From an uncultured Burkholderiales bacterium (GTDB lineage Bacteria; Pseudomonadota; Gammaproteobacteria; Burkholderiales; Burkholderiaceae_C), in assembly GCA_903887325.1 (NCBI GenBank), contig CAISPG010000016.1, positions 1-37,309 of the forward strand: DNA of 37,309 nucleotides, read 5' to 3'. The translations under genes and the position numbers were made by a program. Under the pieces are notes generated by a model. It did not search any database, was not told the origin of the DNA, and saw only the letters and a program-made list of their open reading frames with translations. Positions 7,359 to 15,777 of this stretch are shown here, piece by piece (the first letter of the stretch is position 1; each line of letters begins with the position of its first letter).

Positions 7359-8214
7359 GCTGTTAATGCTTTTATTGCTGCTGTGGCAAAGCGCATCAGC
7401 GGTGACCGTCATCGACGACAGGCAACAGCATGTCACGCTGAATGCAGCGCCGCAGCGCATCATCACTTTGCTGCCATCGCTGGCTGAAACCGTGTGTGAG
7501 TTGGGCGCTTGCAGCAGACTGGTGGGTACCGACAACTATGCTGACTGGCCTGGGTCTGTCAAAACTTTGCCCAAACTCGGCGGCTTGTACGACGCTTCAG
7601 TCGAAGCCATCGTCAGACTCAAACCCGATGTGGTGCTGGCCGGTAAATCCACCCGCATCATCGGGCGGCTGGAGTCGCTCGGTATCAAAGTGGTGGCGCT
7701 TGAACCTCAATCACTGGCCGATGTCGAGCGCAGCATGCACACCATTGCACAAGTATTGCAATTGCCGCAGCCGGATGCAGCCGCTGACCGCTTATGGCAG
7801 CAGGCCATGCAGGCCATTGATCAAGCTGCCAAAAAAATCCCTGTTGCATCGCAAGGCGCAAGCTTTTATTTCGAAGCCAGCACAGGCGGGTATGCAGCGG
7901 GTGAAGCTTCTTTCATAGGCGGGGTGATGCACAGACTCGGTTTGCGCAATGTTGTCAGCGCCGACATGGGCGCGTTCCCGCAAGTCAACCCGGAGTTTGT
8001 GGTGCGCGCTTCGCCGCAGTGGTTGTTTCTGGCCGAACCCTCAGCAGTCGCTTTGCACAAACGCCCGGGCTGGGCCGCCATGCCGGCTGTGAAAGCCGGT
8101 CGCGTCTGTGCTTTCAGCCCGGCGCAAGGACATATGCTGGTGCGTCCCGGGCCGCGCATAGGCGAAGCCGCAGATGTGCTGGTGGCGTGTTTACAAAAAG
8201 CGGCGACGCCATGA
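7351..8214 (+). CDS. btuF: Periplasmic cobalamin-binding protein BtuF
   Basis: A 287-residue substrate-binding protein of the B12 ABC importer. The leader MPKLLMLLLLLWQSASA is a clear signal peptide; the mature part opens with APQRIITLLPSLAETVCELGA, then KLGGLYDASVEAIVRLKPDVVLAG and a second lobe ending in PGWAAMPAVKAGRVCAF. BtuF captures cobalamin released by BtuB and delivers it to BtuCD. The frame is open from 7303, but the ATG at 7351 is chosen because it begins the signal peptide. It overlaps the previous gene by 8 bases and the next by 4 (ATGA), so the cluster is a tightly coupled operon. Confidence 0.92.
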   Translation: MPKLLMLLLLLWQSASAVTVIDDRQQHVTLNAAPQRIITLLPSLAETVCELGACSRLVGTDNYADWPGSVKTLPKLGGLYDASVEAIVRLKPDVVLAGKSTRIIGRLESLGIKVVALEPQSLADVERSMHTIAQVLQLPQPDAAADRLWQQAMQAIDQAAKKIPVASQGASFYFEASTGGYAAGEASFIGGVMHRLGLRNVVSADMGAFPQVNPEFVVRASPQWLFLAEPSAVALHKRPGWAAMPAVKAGRVCAFSPAQGHMLVRPGPRIGEAADVLVACLQKAATP

Positions 8215-9230
8215 ACACACCGCAGCAACACACTCGCACATGGGTAGTCGTGTTGTGCGCAGTCACGCTGGGCTTGTGGCTGCTTGGTCTGGCTGCGGGC
8301 AGCCGGGGCTTTGAATTTGACTTGGCTTGGACCGATCCCATTGTGCAAGACATCAGACTGCCGCGCACACTGGGCGCGTGGCTGGCCGGTGCATTGTTGG
8401 GTCTGGCCGGTGCCCTGGCGCAAGGTTTGTTTCGCAATCCGCTGGCCGATCCTTATTTGCTGGGCAGTGCATCCGGCGCAGCACTTGGCGTGGCATTGAC
8501 CCTGGCCTTGGGCGCATGGGGCGGGGCGCAATTGCCGGTGGATATTCAGTGGGTTGGGCCCTGGGCCTGGCGTCTGGGTTTGACCGGTGCGGCTTTTGCC
8601 GGTGCTTGGGGCGCGGTGCTGCTCACCTTGCTGCTGGCGCGAGGTGTGCAACACACTTTGCGTTTGCTGCTGGCCGGTGTGGTGGTCGGCGTGGTGCTGG
8701 GGGCGTTCACCTCGTTGCTCAGCGCGACGCAGCCGCAGTTGTTACCGGCCATGCAATCTTTTTTATTGGGCAATACCGGCATGGTCAACGGCGCATCTTG
8801 TGTGTTGATGGCTTGTGTGTTGTTGCTGTGCTGGCTGCCTTCGTGGCGGCTCAGCGCTTTGCTGGACGGCTTAAGCCTGGGCGAAGACACGGCCAAAAGC
8901 CTGGGGCTGCGGATTGCGCCCTTGCGCATGTTGCTGCTCGCGGTGATGGCCTTGTGCACCGCTACTGCGGTTTCGCAAACCGGTTTGATTGCCTTCGTCG
9001 GTCTGGTGGCTCCGCATCTGGTGCGCTCGCGCGTGCGCGCGCGTTTTGCCATGTCTTCGCTGTTGTCGGCTTTGACGGGCGGGGTGTTGCTGTGTTTGGC
9101 CGATATGCTGGCGCGCACGGTGATGGCGCCGCAGGAATTGCCGGTCGGGGTGTTGACTGCTGTCATGGGCGGTGCTTATTTGATGTGGCGTTTGCGTTCG
9201 CACAGTTCGCATGAAAGCGAGCAAGCATGA
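8211..9230 (+). CDS. btuC: Vitamin B12 ABC transporter permease BtuC
   Basis: A 339-residue FecCD-family permease with about ten membrane helices. Recognisable segments include LPRTLGAWLAGALLGLAGALAQGLFRNPLADPYLLG (about 44-80), the typical RNPLA-P-LLG region, and the cytoplasmic coupling helix region GLSLGEDTAKSLGL with IAFVGLVAPHLVR (about 260-272). It forms the membrane channel with BtuD. ATG at 8211 overlaps the btuF stop by 4 bases; an upstream open frame from 8019 is antifamily and was discarded. Confidence 0.93.
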   Translation: MNTPQQHTRTWVVVLCAVTLGLWLLGLAAGSRGFEFDLAWTDPIVQDIRLPRTLGAWLAGALLGLAGALAQGLFRNPLADPYLLGSASGAALGVALTLALGAWGGAQLPVDIQWVGPWAWRLGLTGAAFAGAWGAVLLTLLLARGVQHTLRLLLAGVVVGVVLGAFTSLLSATQPQLLPAMQSFLLGNTGMVNGASCVLMACVLLLCWLPSWRLSALLDGLSLGEDTAKSLGLRIAPLRMLLLAVMALCTATAVSQTGLIAFVGLVAPHLVRSRVRARFAMSSLLSALTGGVLLCLADMLARTVMAPQELPVGVLTAVMGGAYLMWRLRSHSSHESEQA

Positions 9231-9994
9231 ACCAGCCCTTGGCATTGCAAGCAAAAGCAGTCAGCGCCTGGCATGGCCGGCAGCAGGTGCTGCATTCGGT
9301 GAATGCAGACTTTGAGGCAGGACGCTGGACATGCATAGTCGGGCCTAATGGTGCGGGTAAAACCAGTTTGCTCAAAGTACTGGCCGGTTTGATGGACTGC
9401 ACAGGCGAAGTGTTGTTGCTTGAAAAACCCATGCGGTCTTACCAACCGCGTGAACGCGCGCAGCAACTCGCCTGGCTGGGCCAGCACGACACGGCTGGCG
9501 ACGATTTGTCGGTGTACGACGTGGTCATGCTCGGGCGTTTGCCGCATCAACATTGGTGGAACGGTGCTAGCGCACAAGACCGTCAAGTGGTTGAACAGTG
9601 TTTGCAAGAACGGCAACTCAGCGACTGGCGTCACCGCAGTCTGGGCAGTTTGTCCGGAGGCGAACGACAACGTGTGTTGTTGGCGCGCGCGCTGGCGGTA
9701 CAGGCCCCTGTGCTGCTGATGGACGAACCGGTGGCGAACGCGGATGCGCCGCATCAATCGGATTGGTTGAACACGGTCAAAGCGGCTACCCGCCAAGGAG
9801 GCACGGTAGTCAGCGTGCTGCACGATTTGAATATGGCCTTGCGGGCTGAGCGTTTGGTGGTTATGCAGCAGGGCAGGTTGGTCATGCAGGCCGCGCCGCA
9901 CGACGCGGCTTTGCACGCTTGTTTACAAGAAGTGTTTGAACATCGCCTGGTGTTTCATCAGGTGCAGGGCCGGTGGCTTGCGCTGCCTGAATAA
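9227..9994 (+). CDS. btuD: Vitamin B12 ABC transporter ATPase BtuD
   Basis: A 255-residue ABC ATPase with Walker A GPNGAGKTS (39-47), signature LSGGERQRV (142-150), Walker B VLLMDEP (162-168) and the switch histidine in VLHDLN (about 197). It powers cobalamin import through BtuC. It overlaps btuC by 4 bases and is the last gene of the operon; 79 bases of non-coding sequence follow without an obvious U-tailed hairpin. No cobalamin adenosyltransferase or cobinamide-salvage gene follows in this window. Confidence 0.92.
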   Translation: MNQPLALQAKAVSAWHGRQQVLHSVNADFEAGRWTCIVGPNGAGKTSLLKVLAGLMDCTGEVLLLEKPMRSYQPRERAQQLAWLGQHDTAGDDLSVYDVVMLGRLPHQHWWNGASAQDRQVVEQCLQERQLSDWRHRSLGSLSGGERQRVLLARALAVQAPVLLMDEPVANADAPHQSDWLNTVKAATRQGGTVVSVLHDLNMALRAERLVVMQQGRLVMQAAPHDAALHACLQEVFEHRLVFHQVQGRWLALPE

Positions 9995-10073
9995 TCAAGC
10001 TTGTGTTGCTGCCGGTTCGTTGGATAGGCTGAACAGCGTTTGTTAAGCTTGCAATCAATCAGCGGGACACACC

Positions 10074-10304
10074 ATGAAGCAACTCAACACCCAGGCCAAC
10101 TTCCACCACAGCGGCTCGCCGGTGCGCGGCGACTTCGAGCCAGGGGACGCGTTTTACGAAGCCTTGATGCAAGCGCACGAGGGTTTGGATGAATCACAAA
10201 GTCAGTTGCTGAATGCGCGCTTGATACTGGTGTTGGCCAACCACATCGGCGATTTGACGGTGTTAAAGCAAGCAATTGAAACCGCGCGTTTGCCTGAAGA
10301 TTGA
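10074..10304 (+). CDS. DUF2783 family small protein
   Basis: A 76-residue soluble protein. The pattern D.FYEALMQAHEGL...QSQLLNARLILVLANHIGDL..LK.A resembles DUF2783, a small alpha-helical family of unknown role common in Burkholderiales; from memory only. The start is supported by GCGGGACACACC before the ATG. It stands alone between btuD and the convergent nth gene, whose stop is 14 bases away. Confidence 0.72.
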   Translation: MKQLNTQANFHHSGSPVRGDFEPGDAFYEALMQAHEGLDESQSQLLNARLILVLANHIGDLTVLKQAIETARLPED

Positions 10305-10317
10305 ATGAATAAACCGT

Positions 10318-10959
10318 TTAAGGACGTGGCGTTTTAGGCTTGAAGTCACACCACTGCGACACCTGACATTGCCAGCATTGCGGTTTGCGCGCCTGACACA
10401 CATAACGACCCAGCAATATCAACCAATGGTGCGCATCCAACAGATACGCAGCTGGTATGCGTTTGAGCAAACCCATTTCGACTTCATAGGGGTTGGCTCC
10501 GGGTGCCAAACCGGTGCGGTTGCCTACCCGAAAAATATGCGTGTCCACCGCCATAGTCGCTTCGCCGAAAGCCACGTTCAATACCACATTGGCGGTTTTG
10601 CGACCCACACCGGGCAAGGCCTCCAGTGCTTCGCGGGTGCGCGGCACTTCACCGCCGTGTTGCTCCACCAGTATTTGGCAGGTTTGCATCAAGTGCTTGG
10701 CTTTGCTGCGAAACAAGCCTATGGTTTGGATATACGACTCCAGCGCGGGCAGGCCTAAATTCAGAATCGCTTGCGGCGTGTTGGCCACTGGAAACAAGCG
10801 CCGCGTGGCTTTGTTCACGCCGACATCCGTGGCCTGAGCGCTGAGCAGCACAGCACTGAGCAATTCAAACACGCTGGTATATTCCAATTCAGTATTCGGC
10901 TGCGGATTGGCCGCTTTCAGCGTCGCAAAAAACGGTTCGATGTGCTCTTTTTTCATCAT
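10318..10959 (-). CDS. nth: Endonuclease III (DNA glycosylase/AP lyase)
   Basis: A 213-residue protein, the same size as E. coli Nth (211). It has the helix-hairpin-helix LPGVGRKTANVVL (115-127) with the catalytic lysine K121, the catalytic aspartate D139 in VDTHIFRVGNR, and a C-terminal 4Fe-4S loop with the exact spacing C-x6-C-x2-C-x5-C. It removes oxidised pyrimidines and nicks abasic sites in base-excision repair. It is convergent with the DUF2783 gene and divergent from the aminotransferase (35 bases between starts). Confidence 0.96.
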   Translation of the reverse strand: MMKKEHIEPFFATLKAANPQPNTELEYTSVFELLSAVLLSAQATDVGVNKATRRLFPVANTPQAILNLGLPALESYIQTIGLFRSKAKHLMQTCQILVEQHGGEVPRTREALEALPGVGRKTANVVLNVAFGEATMAVDTHIFRVGNRTGLAPGANPYEVEMGLLKRIPAAYLLDAHHWLILLGRYVCQARKPQCWQCQVSQWCDFKPKTPRP

Positions 10960-10994
10960 TCATTTCATAGGGGTTTGGCCCCGATTATCCTCAC

Positions 10995-12185
10995 ATGCAA
11001 TTTGCCCAACGCTTAGACAAAGTCGAAACATCGGCCATTCGCGAACTCTTTAAGTTGCTGGGCAAACCCGGCATCATCAGCTTTGCCGGTGGCTTTCCCG
11101 ACAGCGCCATGTTTGATGTGCAAGGCATACGCGAAGCCAGCGAACGCGCCTTGCGTGATGAACCGGGCGCGGCTTTGCAATACGGTGCCACCGAAGGCTA
11201 CAACCCTTTGCGCGAGCAACTCGCGGCTTTCATGCAGTCCAAAGGCGTGGCCGGTTTGCGTGCCGATGAATTGATTGTCACCACCGGCAGCCAGCAGGCG
11301 CTGGACCTGGTCGGCAAAACTTTGTTGGACCCGCAAGACACGGTGCTGGTGGAGTCGCCCACTTTCTTGGCCACCATCCAATGCTTCCGTTTGTATGGAC
11401 CGACGGTCATGGGTGTGCCTATCGATGTCGATGGCGTGGATGTGGATGCACTCGAGCAAATGATTCAACAACACCGTCCCAAGCTGGTGTACTTGGTTCC
11501 TACCTTCGGCAACCCCAGCGGCGCCATGACCAGTTTGCAGCGGCGTTTGCGCGTGCTTGAATTGGCAGTGAAATATAAAACCGTGGTGGTTGAAGACGAC
11601 CCGTATGGCGATTTGTATTTCGCCGATGCGCCGCCGCCCTCACTGCTGGCGCTCAGCGCGCAAGTGCCAGGCAGCCGCGATTGGCTGGTGCATTGCGGTT
11701 CACTCAGTAAAGTGTTGTCGCCGGGTTTGCGCATTGGTTGGATGGTGGCACCGCCGGACTTGTTGGCGCGCGCCACCATGTGCAAGCAGTTCAGCGATGC
11801 ACACACGTCTACCTTCGCACAAGCCACAGCCGCACAGTACTTGCAAGCCGGGCGCATGCCTGCCACTTTGCAGAATGTTCGCAAGGTTTACGCAGGGCGT
11901 GCCCGCGCCATGTGCGAGGCATTGCGCGTGCATTTGGGCGAGGGTTTGTCGTTTCACGCGCCGCAGGGCGGCTTGTTTGTCTGGGCCAAACTCACGGGTA
12001 AAACCGGCTTCACCACCGATGGCAATTTGCTGGCCAAACGCGCGATTGAAAAGGGCGTGGCCTTTGTGCCGGGCGCACCGTTTTTTGCCAACAATCCGGA
12101 CAACAGCACCATACGTTTGAGTTTCGCTACCGCCGATGAAAGCAAAATTGCCGAGGGTATTCAGCGTTTGGGGCAGGCGTTGTGA
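10995..12185 (+). CDS. PLP-dependent aminotransferase, fold type I (2-aminoadipate aminotransferase-like)
   Basis: A 396-residue class I/II aminotransferase of the MocR/LysN/KAT group: opening FKLLGKPGIISFAGGFPD (19-36), the LQYGATEGYNPLRE segment (61-74), PLP-phosphate-binding TTGSQQALDL (96-105), GNPSG near 173, the DDPYGDL motif (201-207) and the Schiff-base lysine K239 in GSLSKVLSPGLRIGW. Substrate preference cannot be fixed by eye; 2-aminoadipate, branched-chain or aromatic amino acids are all possible. A toxin-antitoxin pair follows after 26 bases. Confidence 0.88.
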   Translation: MQFAQRLDKVETSAIRELFKLLGKPGIISFAGGFPDSAMFDVQGIREASERALRDEPGAALQYGATEGYNPLREQLAAFMQSKGVAGLRADELIVTTGSQQALDLVGKTLLDPQDTVLVESPTFLATIQCFRLYGPTVMGVPIDVDGVDVDALEQMIQQHRPKLVYLVPTFGNPSGAMTSLQRRLRVLELAVKYKTVVVEDDPYGDLYFADAPPPSLLALSAQVPGSRDWLVHCGSLSKVLSPGLRIGWMVAPPDLLARATMCKQFSDAHTSTFAQATAAQYLQAGRMPATLQNVRKVYAGRARAMCEALRVHLGEGLSFHAPQGGLFVWAKLTGKTGFTTDGNLLAKRAIEKGVAFVPGAPFFANNPDNSTIRLSFATADESKIAEGIQRLGQAL

Positions 12186-12211
12186 ACTAAAATCTTGAAT
12201 AAAGGTGAACT

Positions 12212-12445
12212 ATGCAACTCCATCAATTAAGCCAACTATCGGTTCAAGATCGTTTACAAGCCATGGAGTTGTTGTGGCAGTCTTTCATTGACACTGAAAA
12301 TGAACACGCCAATTTAATTCCTGCTTGGCATCAGCAAGTGATCAATGACCGTTTGAATCGGATGCAAGCCGGTCAAGAGAACTCCAATTCGTGGCAAGAA
12401 GTCTCATTGCGCTTGCGCGAAGCAACAAAGAAATCTGACGCTTAA
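12212..12445 (+). CDS. Antitoxin, addiction-module component (TIGR02574-like)
   Basis: A 77-residue acidic-to-neutral helical protein with the pattern LSVQDRLQAMELLWQSF (about 8-24) typical of the short antitoxins often annotated as addiction-module component, and a C-terminal WQEVSLRLRE segment that would wrap the toxin. A clear AAGGTGA precedes the ATG. It pairs with the ParE-type toxin gene that starts 5 bases after its stop. It lies 26 bases after the aminotransferase gene and may be partly read through from it. Confidence 0.82.
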   Translation: MQLHQLSQLSVQDRLQAMELLWQSFIDTENEHANLIPAWHQQVINDRLNRMQAGQENSNSWQEVSLRLREATKKSDA

Positions 12446-12450
12446 ATTCG

Positions 12451-12765
12451 ATGAACGGTTGCAGTGATATTCGCATCACAGATTCCGCGGTAGATGACTT
12501 ATTGGCAGGATTTAGGTTTTACGAGGCGCAACTTGAAAGCTTAGGCGCGTATTTTTTGGAAAGTCTGAGTGAAGACATTGATGCGCTTTCAATCAGCGCT
12601 GGCGTTCACTTCCATGCTCATGGTGCTTACAGAAGCCTGGCAAGCAGGTTTCCCCATGCTATTTACTACACACTTGAAAACAACACTGCAACAGTTTTTG
12701 CAGTGCTAGATACTAGGCGGGACCCTATTTGGACGCGCCAACAAATAACCAGCCGTCAGGTTTGA
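12451..12765 (+). CDS. RelE/ParE family toxin
   Basis: A 104-residue protein of the ParE/RelE fold: IRITDSAVDDLLAGFRFYEAQ (N-terminal strand and helices), YRSLASRFPHAIYYTLENNTATVFAVLDTRRDP (C-terminal strand series with the usual FPH.IYY and V.AVL..RRDP signature). Such toxins either cut ribosome-bound mRNA (RelE) or poison gyrase (ParE); the RRDP ending is more ParE/RelE2-like, and the target is not decidable here. Paired with the upstream antitoxin. Confidence 0.84.
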   Translation: MNGCSDIRITDSAVDDLLAGFRFYEAQLESLGAYFLESLSEDIDALSISAGVHFHAHGAYRSLASRFPHAIYYTLENNTATVFAVLDTRRDPIWTRQQITSRQV

Positions 12766-12801
12766 TGATTTTGCTGCCAGTCATTAATTGAAAAAAATGT
12801 A

Positions 12802-13164
12802 TTAACCCGCAAAATCCAAATAAGCCGCCGCATCCATCAAACCATCCAACTCCGCCGGGTTGCTGAGTTTGACCTGGTAAAACCAACCCGCGCCTTCGGG
12901 GTCGGTGTTGGCCAAAGACGGATCGGCACGCAATTCCTCGTTGACTTCCAGCACAGTCGCCGATACCGGCATGTGCACATCGGCTGCGGCTTTCACCGAT
13001 TCAACCACACCTGCCACACTGGCTTGCTCAAAAGCTTTGCCAATCTCTGCTAATTCGACAAACACAATGTCACCCAAGGTGTCTTGCGCATGCACAGTGA
13101 TGCCAACGAATGCGGTGTCGTTTTCAACCCTTACCCAAGTGTGTTCAGCGTGGTATTTGGTCAT
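12802..13164 (-). CDS. gcvH: Glycine cleavage system H protein
   Basis: A 120-residue lipoyl carrier with the complete GcvH pattern: opening YHAEHTWVRVEN, GDIVFVELAEIG, the lipoylation site ESVKAA with lysine K58, VNEEL and the GWFYQVKL segment. In the glycine cleavage system its lipoyl arm shuttles the aminomethyl group between P, T and L proteins. The frame is open to 13215 but the start at 13164 fits the family; the ATG lies 2 bases after the ETF-QO stop, so translation is probably coupled. No gcvT or gcvP lies alongside, which is unusual. Confidence 0.93.
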   Translation of the reverse strand: MTKYHAEHTWVRVENDTAFVGITVHAQDTLGDIVFVELAEIGKAFEQASVAGVVESVKAAADVHMPVSATVLEVNEELRADPSLANTDPEGAGWFYQVKLSNPAELDGLMDAAAYLDFAG

Positions 13165-13166
13165 GT

Positions 13167-14852
13167 TCACATGCCTGCGTAATTGGGGCCGCCGCCGCCC
13201 TCTGGCGTGACCCATACGATATTTTGCGTGGGGTCTTTGATGTCACAGGTTTTGCAATGCACACAGTTTTGCGCATTGATTTGTAATCGGTCCGCACCAG
13301 CGTCTGTTTTCACATATTCATACACACCGGCTGGGCAATAACGGCCTTCGGGGCCGTCGTATTGACTGAGGTTGATGGACACAGGCACGCTGTAGTCTTT
13401 CAGCGTCAAGTGGGCAGGCTGGTTTTCTTCGTGGTTGGTGTTGCTGATGAACACGCTAGAGAGTTTGTCAAACGACAACACGCCGTCCGGTTTCGGGTAA
13501 GCAATGCGCTCACTTTGCGAAGCCTGCGCCAAAGACTGGTGATCAGCTTTGTGGTTGTGCACCGTCCACGGTGGTGTGCTGATACCTATCTTGGGTAAAA
13601 ACCATTGTTCTATGCCGGTCATCAGCGTGCCTATGAGCTTGCCTTTTTTGAACCAGTTTTTGAAATTGCGGGTCTGGTGCAGTTCGGTGTAGAGCCAGCT
13701 TTTCTCGAAAGCTTGGGGGTAGGCGCTTAATTTGTCGTGCGCGCGACCGGCCTGCAAAGCATCGAACGCCGCGTCTGCGGCCAGCATGCCGGACTTGATG
13801 GCGGCATGGCTGCCTTTGATGCGCGCGGCATTCATAAAGCCTGCGTCACAACCTAGCAAGGCACCGCCGTCAAACACCAAATCGGGCAGTGCTTGAGGCG
13901 TGCCGTTGTTGATGGCACGTGCACCGTAGCCAATGCGCTTGCCGCCTTTGAGGTGTTTGGCAATGGAAGGATGCGTTTTCCAACGCTGCATTTCATCGAA
14001 GGGGCTCATGTAAGGGTTGCGGTAGTCCAGCCCCAGCACAAAACCCAACGTGACTTTGTTGTCTTCCAAGTGATAAAGAAAGCCGCCGCCGAAACTGCTG
14101 TCAGCGATCGGCCAACCGGAGGTGTGTACCACCAGACCGGGTTTTGCAAGCGCCGGGTCAATTTCCCACAGTTCTTTGATGCCGATGGCAAAGGTTTGGG
14201 TGTCTTTGTCTTTGTTCAGTTCATAGCGTTGTATGAGTTGTTTGCCTAAGTGGCCGCGTGCTCCTTCAGCAAACAAGGTGTATTTGGCGTTGAGTTCCAT
14301 GCCGAGTTGAAAGTGGTCGGTGGGTTCGCCGTCTTTGCCCAAACCCACATGACCGGTGGCCACGCCACGGACCGCGCCGCTGTCGGTGTACAAAATTTCT
14401 GCGGCGGTAAAGCCGGGAAAAATATCGACACCGAGGTTTTCAGCCTGCTGCGCCATCCACTTGACCACATTGCTCAGCGACACCACATAGCAGCCGTCGT
14501 TGTGGAAATTGCGCGGCATCAACCAGCCGGGCGTGGCGGTGTGCCCGGTCTCCGATAAGACCAGCAATTCATCGCCGGTCACAGGTTGCAGCAAGGGCGC
14601 GCCGAGGTCTTTCCAATCGGGAAACAATTCATCCATGGCGCGCGGGTCCATCACGGCTCCAGAAAGAATATGCGCGCCGGGCTCAGAGCCTTTTTCAATC
14701 ACCACCACCGACACGTCTTTGGATTGTGCGGCGGCCTGTTGTTTGATGCGGATGGCGGCAGCCAGACCGGCGGGACCGCCGCCGACAATGACCACGTCGT
14801 AATCCATGGCCTCGCGCGGACCGTATTGTTCAAGCCATTGAGTTGCTGTCAT
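13167..14852 (-). CDS. Electron transfer flavoprotein-ubiquinone oxidoreductase
   Basis: A 561-residue membrane-associated flavoprotein with the FAD motif VVIVGGGPAGLAAAI (20-34), the central ubiquinone-binding region (KELWEIDPALAKPGLVVHT..GW, GGGFLYHL), and a C-terminal 4Fe-4S ferredoxin-like domain with CPAGVYEY and NCVHCKTCDIKDP. It moves electrons from electron-transfer flavoprotein, reduced by acyl-CoA and other dehydrogenases, to the ubiquinone pool. Length and motifs agree with the full-size family. The neighbouring acyl-CoA and ketoacid genes fit a beta-oxidation-type context; etfAB are not in the window. Confidence 0.95.
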   Translation of the reverse strand: MTATQWLEQYGPREAMDYDVVIVGGGPAGLAAAIRIKQQAAAQSKDVSVVVIEKGSEPGAHILSGAVMDPRAMDELFPDWKDLGAPLLQPVTGDELLVLSETGHTATPGWLMPRNFHNDGCYVVSLSNVVKWMAQQAENLGVDIFPGFTAAEILYTDSGAVRGVATGHVGLGKDGEPTDHFQLGMELNAKYTLFAEGARGHLGKQLIQRYELNKDKDTQTFAIGIKELWEIDPALAKPGLVVHTSGWPIADSSFGGGFLYHLEDNKVTLGFVLGLDYRNPYMSPFDEMQRWKTHPSIAKHLKGGKRIGYGARAINNGTPQALPDLVFDGGALLGCDAGFMNAARIKGSHAAIKSGMLAADAAFDALQAGRAHDKLSAYPQAFEKSWLYTELHQTRNFKNWFKKGKLIGTLMTGIEQWFLPKIGISTPPWTVHNHKADHQSLAQASQSERIAYPKPDGVLSFDKLSSVFISNTNHEENQPAHLTLKDYSVPVSINLSQYDGPEGRYCPAGVYEYVKTDAGADRLQINAQNCVHCKTCDIKDPTQNIVWVTPEGGGGPNYAGM

Positions 14853-14890
14853 ATATCTTTAAAGTCATTGTCAATGTAGCGACAGATTCT

Positions 14891-14951
14891 ATGCCCAGCG
14901 TGTTTTCGCTTATCGTCATAATGCGACTGGGCATCAAGGGCGATATCGCCC
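14891..14951. promoter_or_regulatory. Divergent promoter region with two inverted repeats
   Basis: Between the divergent ETF-QO and SDR genes are an 8-base inverted repeat ATGCCCAG / CTGGGCAT (14891-14898 and 14927-14934) and an adjoining perfect 14-base palindrome GGGCGATATCGCCC (14938-14951). Either could be an operator controlling one or both genes; the regulator is not known, although a TetR-type gene lies three genes downstream. Confidence 0.45.
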
Positions 14952-14994
14952 GTCTACACATACCGCATCACACATTCAATCACAGGAGTTCAGT

Positions 14995-15777
14995 ATGGCC
15001 TACAGCCTCGATTTATCCGGTCGCGTTGCATTGATCACGGGAGCCTCCAGCGGCCTGGGCGCGCAGTTTGCACGTACGCTGGCGTCTGCCGGTGCTGCCG
15101 TTGTACTGGCCAGCCGCCGGGTTGAAATGCTCAAGTCACTGCGCGCTGAAATTGAAGCCGAGGGCGGCGACGCACACGTGGTCAGCCTGGATGTGACCAA
15201 CCGGGGCAGCATTGAATCTGCCATCAAGCAGGCTGAAAAAGATGTGGGCGCCATCGATATTCTGGTGAACAACTCCGGCGTCAGCACCACTCAGCGGCTG
15301 GTCGATGTGCGCGAAGAAGACTTTGACTTTATTTTCGACACCAATGTGCGTGGCGCATTTTTTGTGGCGCAGGCCGTGGGCAGTCGCATGCTGGCCCGCG
15401 CCAAAGGCTTGGAACCGGGCACGTTTGCAGGCGGGCGCATCATCAACATCGCATCCATGGCCGCCATGCGCGTGCTGCCGCAAATCGGCGTTTACTGCAT
15501 GAGCAAATCAGCCGTGGTGCAAATGACCAAGGCCATGGCGCTGGAATGGGGCAAGCACGGCATCAATGTGAACGCCATTTGCCCGGGCTACATAGACACG
15601 GAAATCAATCACCACCATTGGCAGACTGAGCAAGGCCAAAAACTGGTGAATATGCTGCCACGCAAACGTGTCGGTCACCCCAAGGACTTGGACGCATTGC
15701 TGATCATGCTGGCCAGTCCGCAAAGCGATTTCATCAATGGCGCGGTGATTTCCGCAGACGACGGGTTCGGCGTATGA
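14995..15777 (+). CDS. Short-chain dehydrogenase/reductase (SDR)
   Basis: A 260-residue classical SDR: cofactor motif TGASSGLG (15-22), NNSG (92-95, the usual NNAG variant), catalytic serine S154, and Y167-x3-K171 in YCMSK. A basic pair RR at 41-42 suggests NADP(H). The C-terminal VISADDGFGV replaces the usual VDGG. It starts after an AGGAG and overlaps the next gene, an acyl-CoA thioesterase, by 4 bases, so the pair probably acts on the same hydroxyacyl or ketoacyl substrate. Exact substrate unknown. Confidence 0.92.
   Translation: MAYSLDLSGRVALITGASSGLGAQFARTLASAGAAVVLASRRVEMLKSLRAEIEAEGGDAHVVSLDVTNRGSIESAIKQAEKDVGAIDILVNNSGVSTTQRLVDVREEDFDFIFDTNVRGAFFVAQAVGSRMLARAKGLEPGTFAGGRIINIASMAAMRVLPQIGVYCMSKSAVVQMTKAMALEWGKHGINVNAICPGYIDTEINHHHWQTEQGQKLVNMLPRKRVGHPKDLDALLIMLASPQSDFINGAVISADDGFGV

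Noticed and set aside
7866-8654. 262-codon antisense frame across btuF/btuC
   Set aside because: Overlaps two clear genes of one operon; composition is typical of a shadow frame.
9176-9916. 246-codon antisense frame inside btuD
   Set aside because: btuD with Walker motifs is certain on the plus strand; the antisense product is His/Gln/Arg-rich shadow sequence.
9995-10060. Terminator after btuD using the repeated AAGCTT segments
   Set aside because: The arms are far apart, only about 7 bases and without a U-run.
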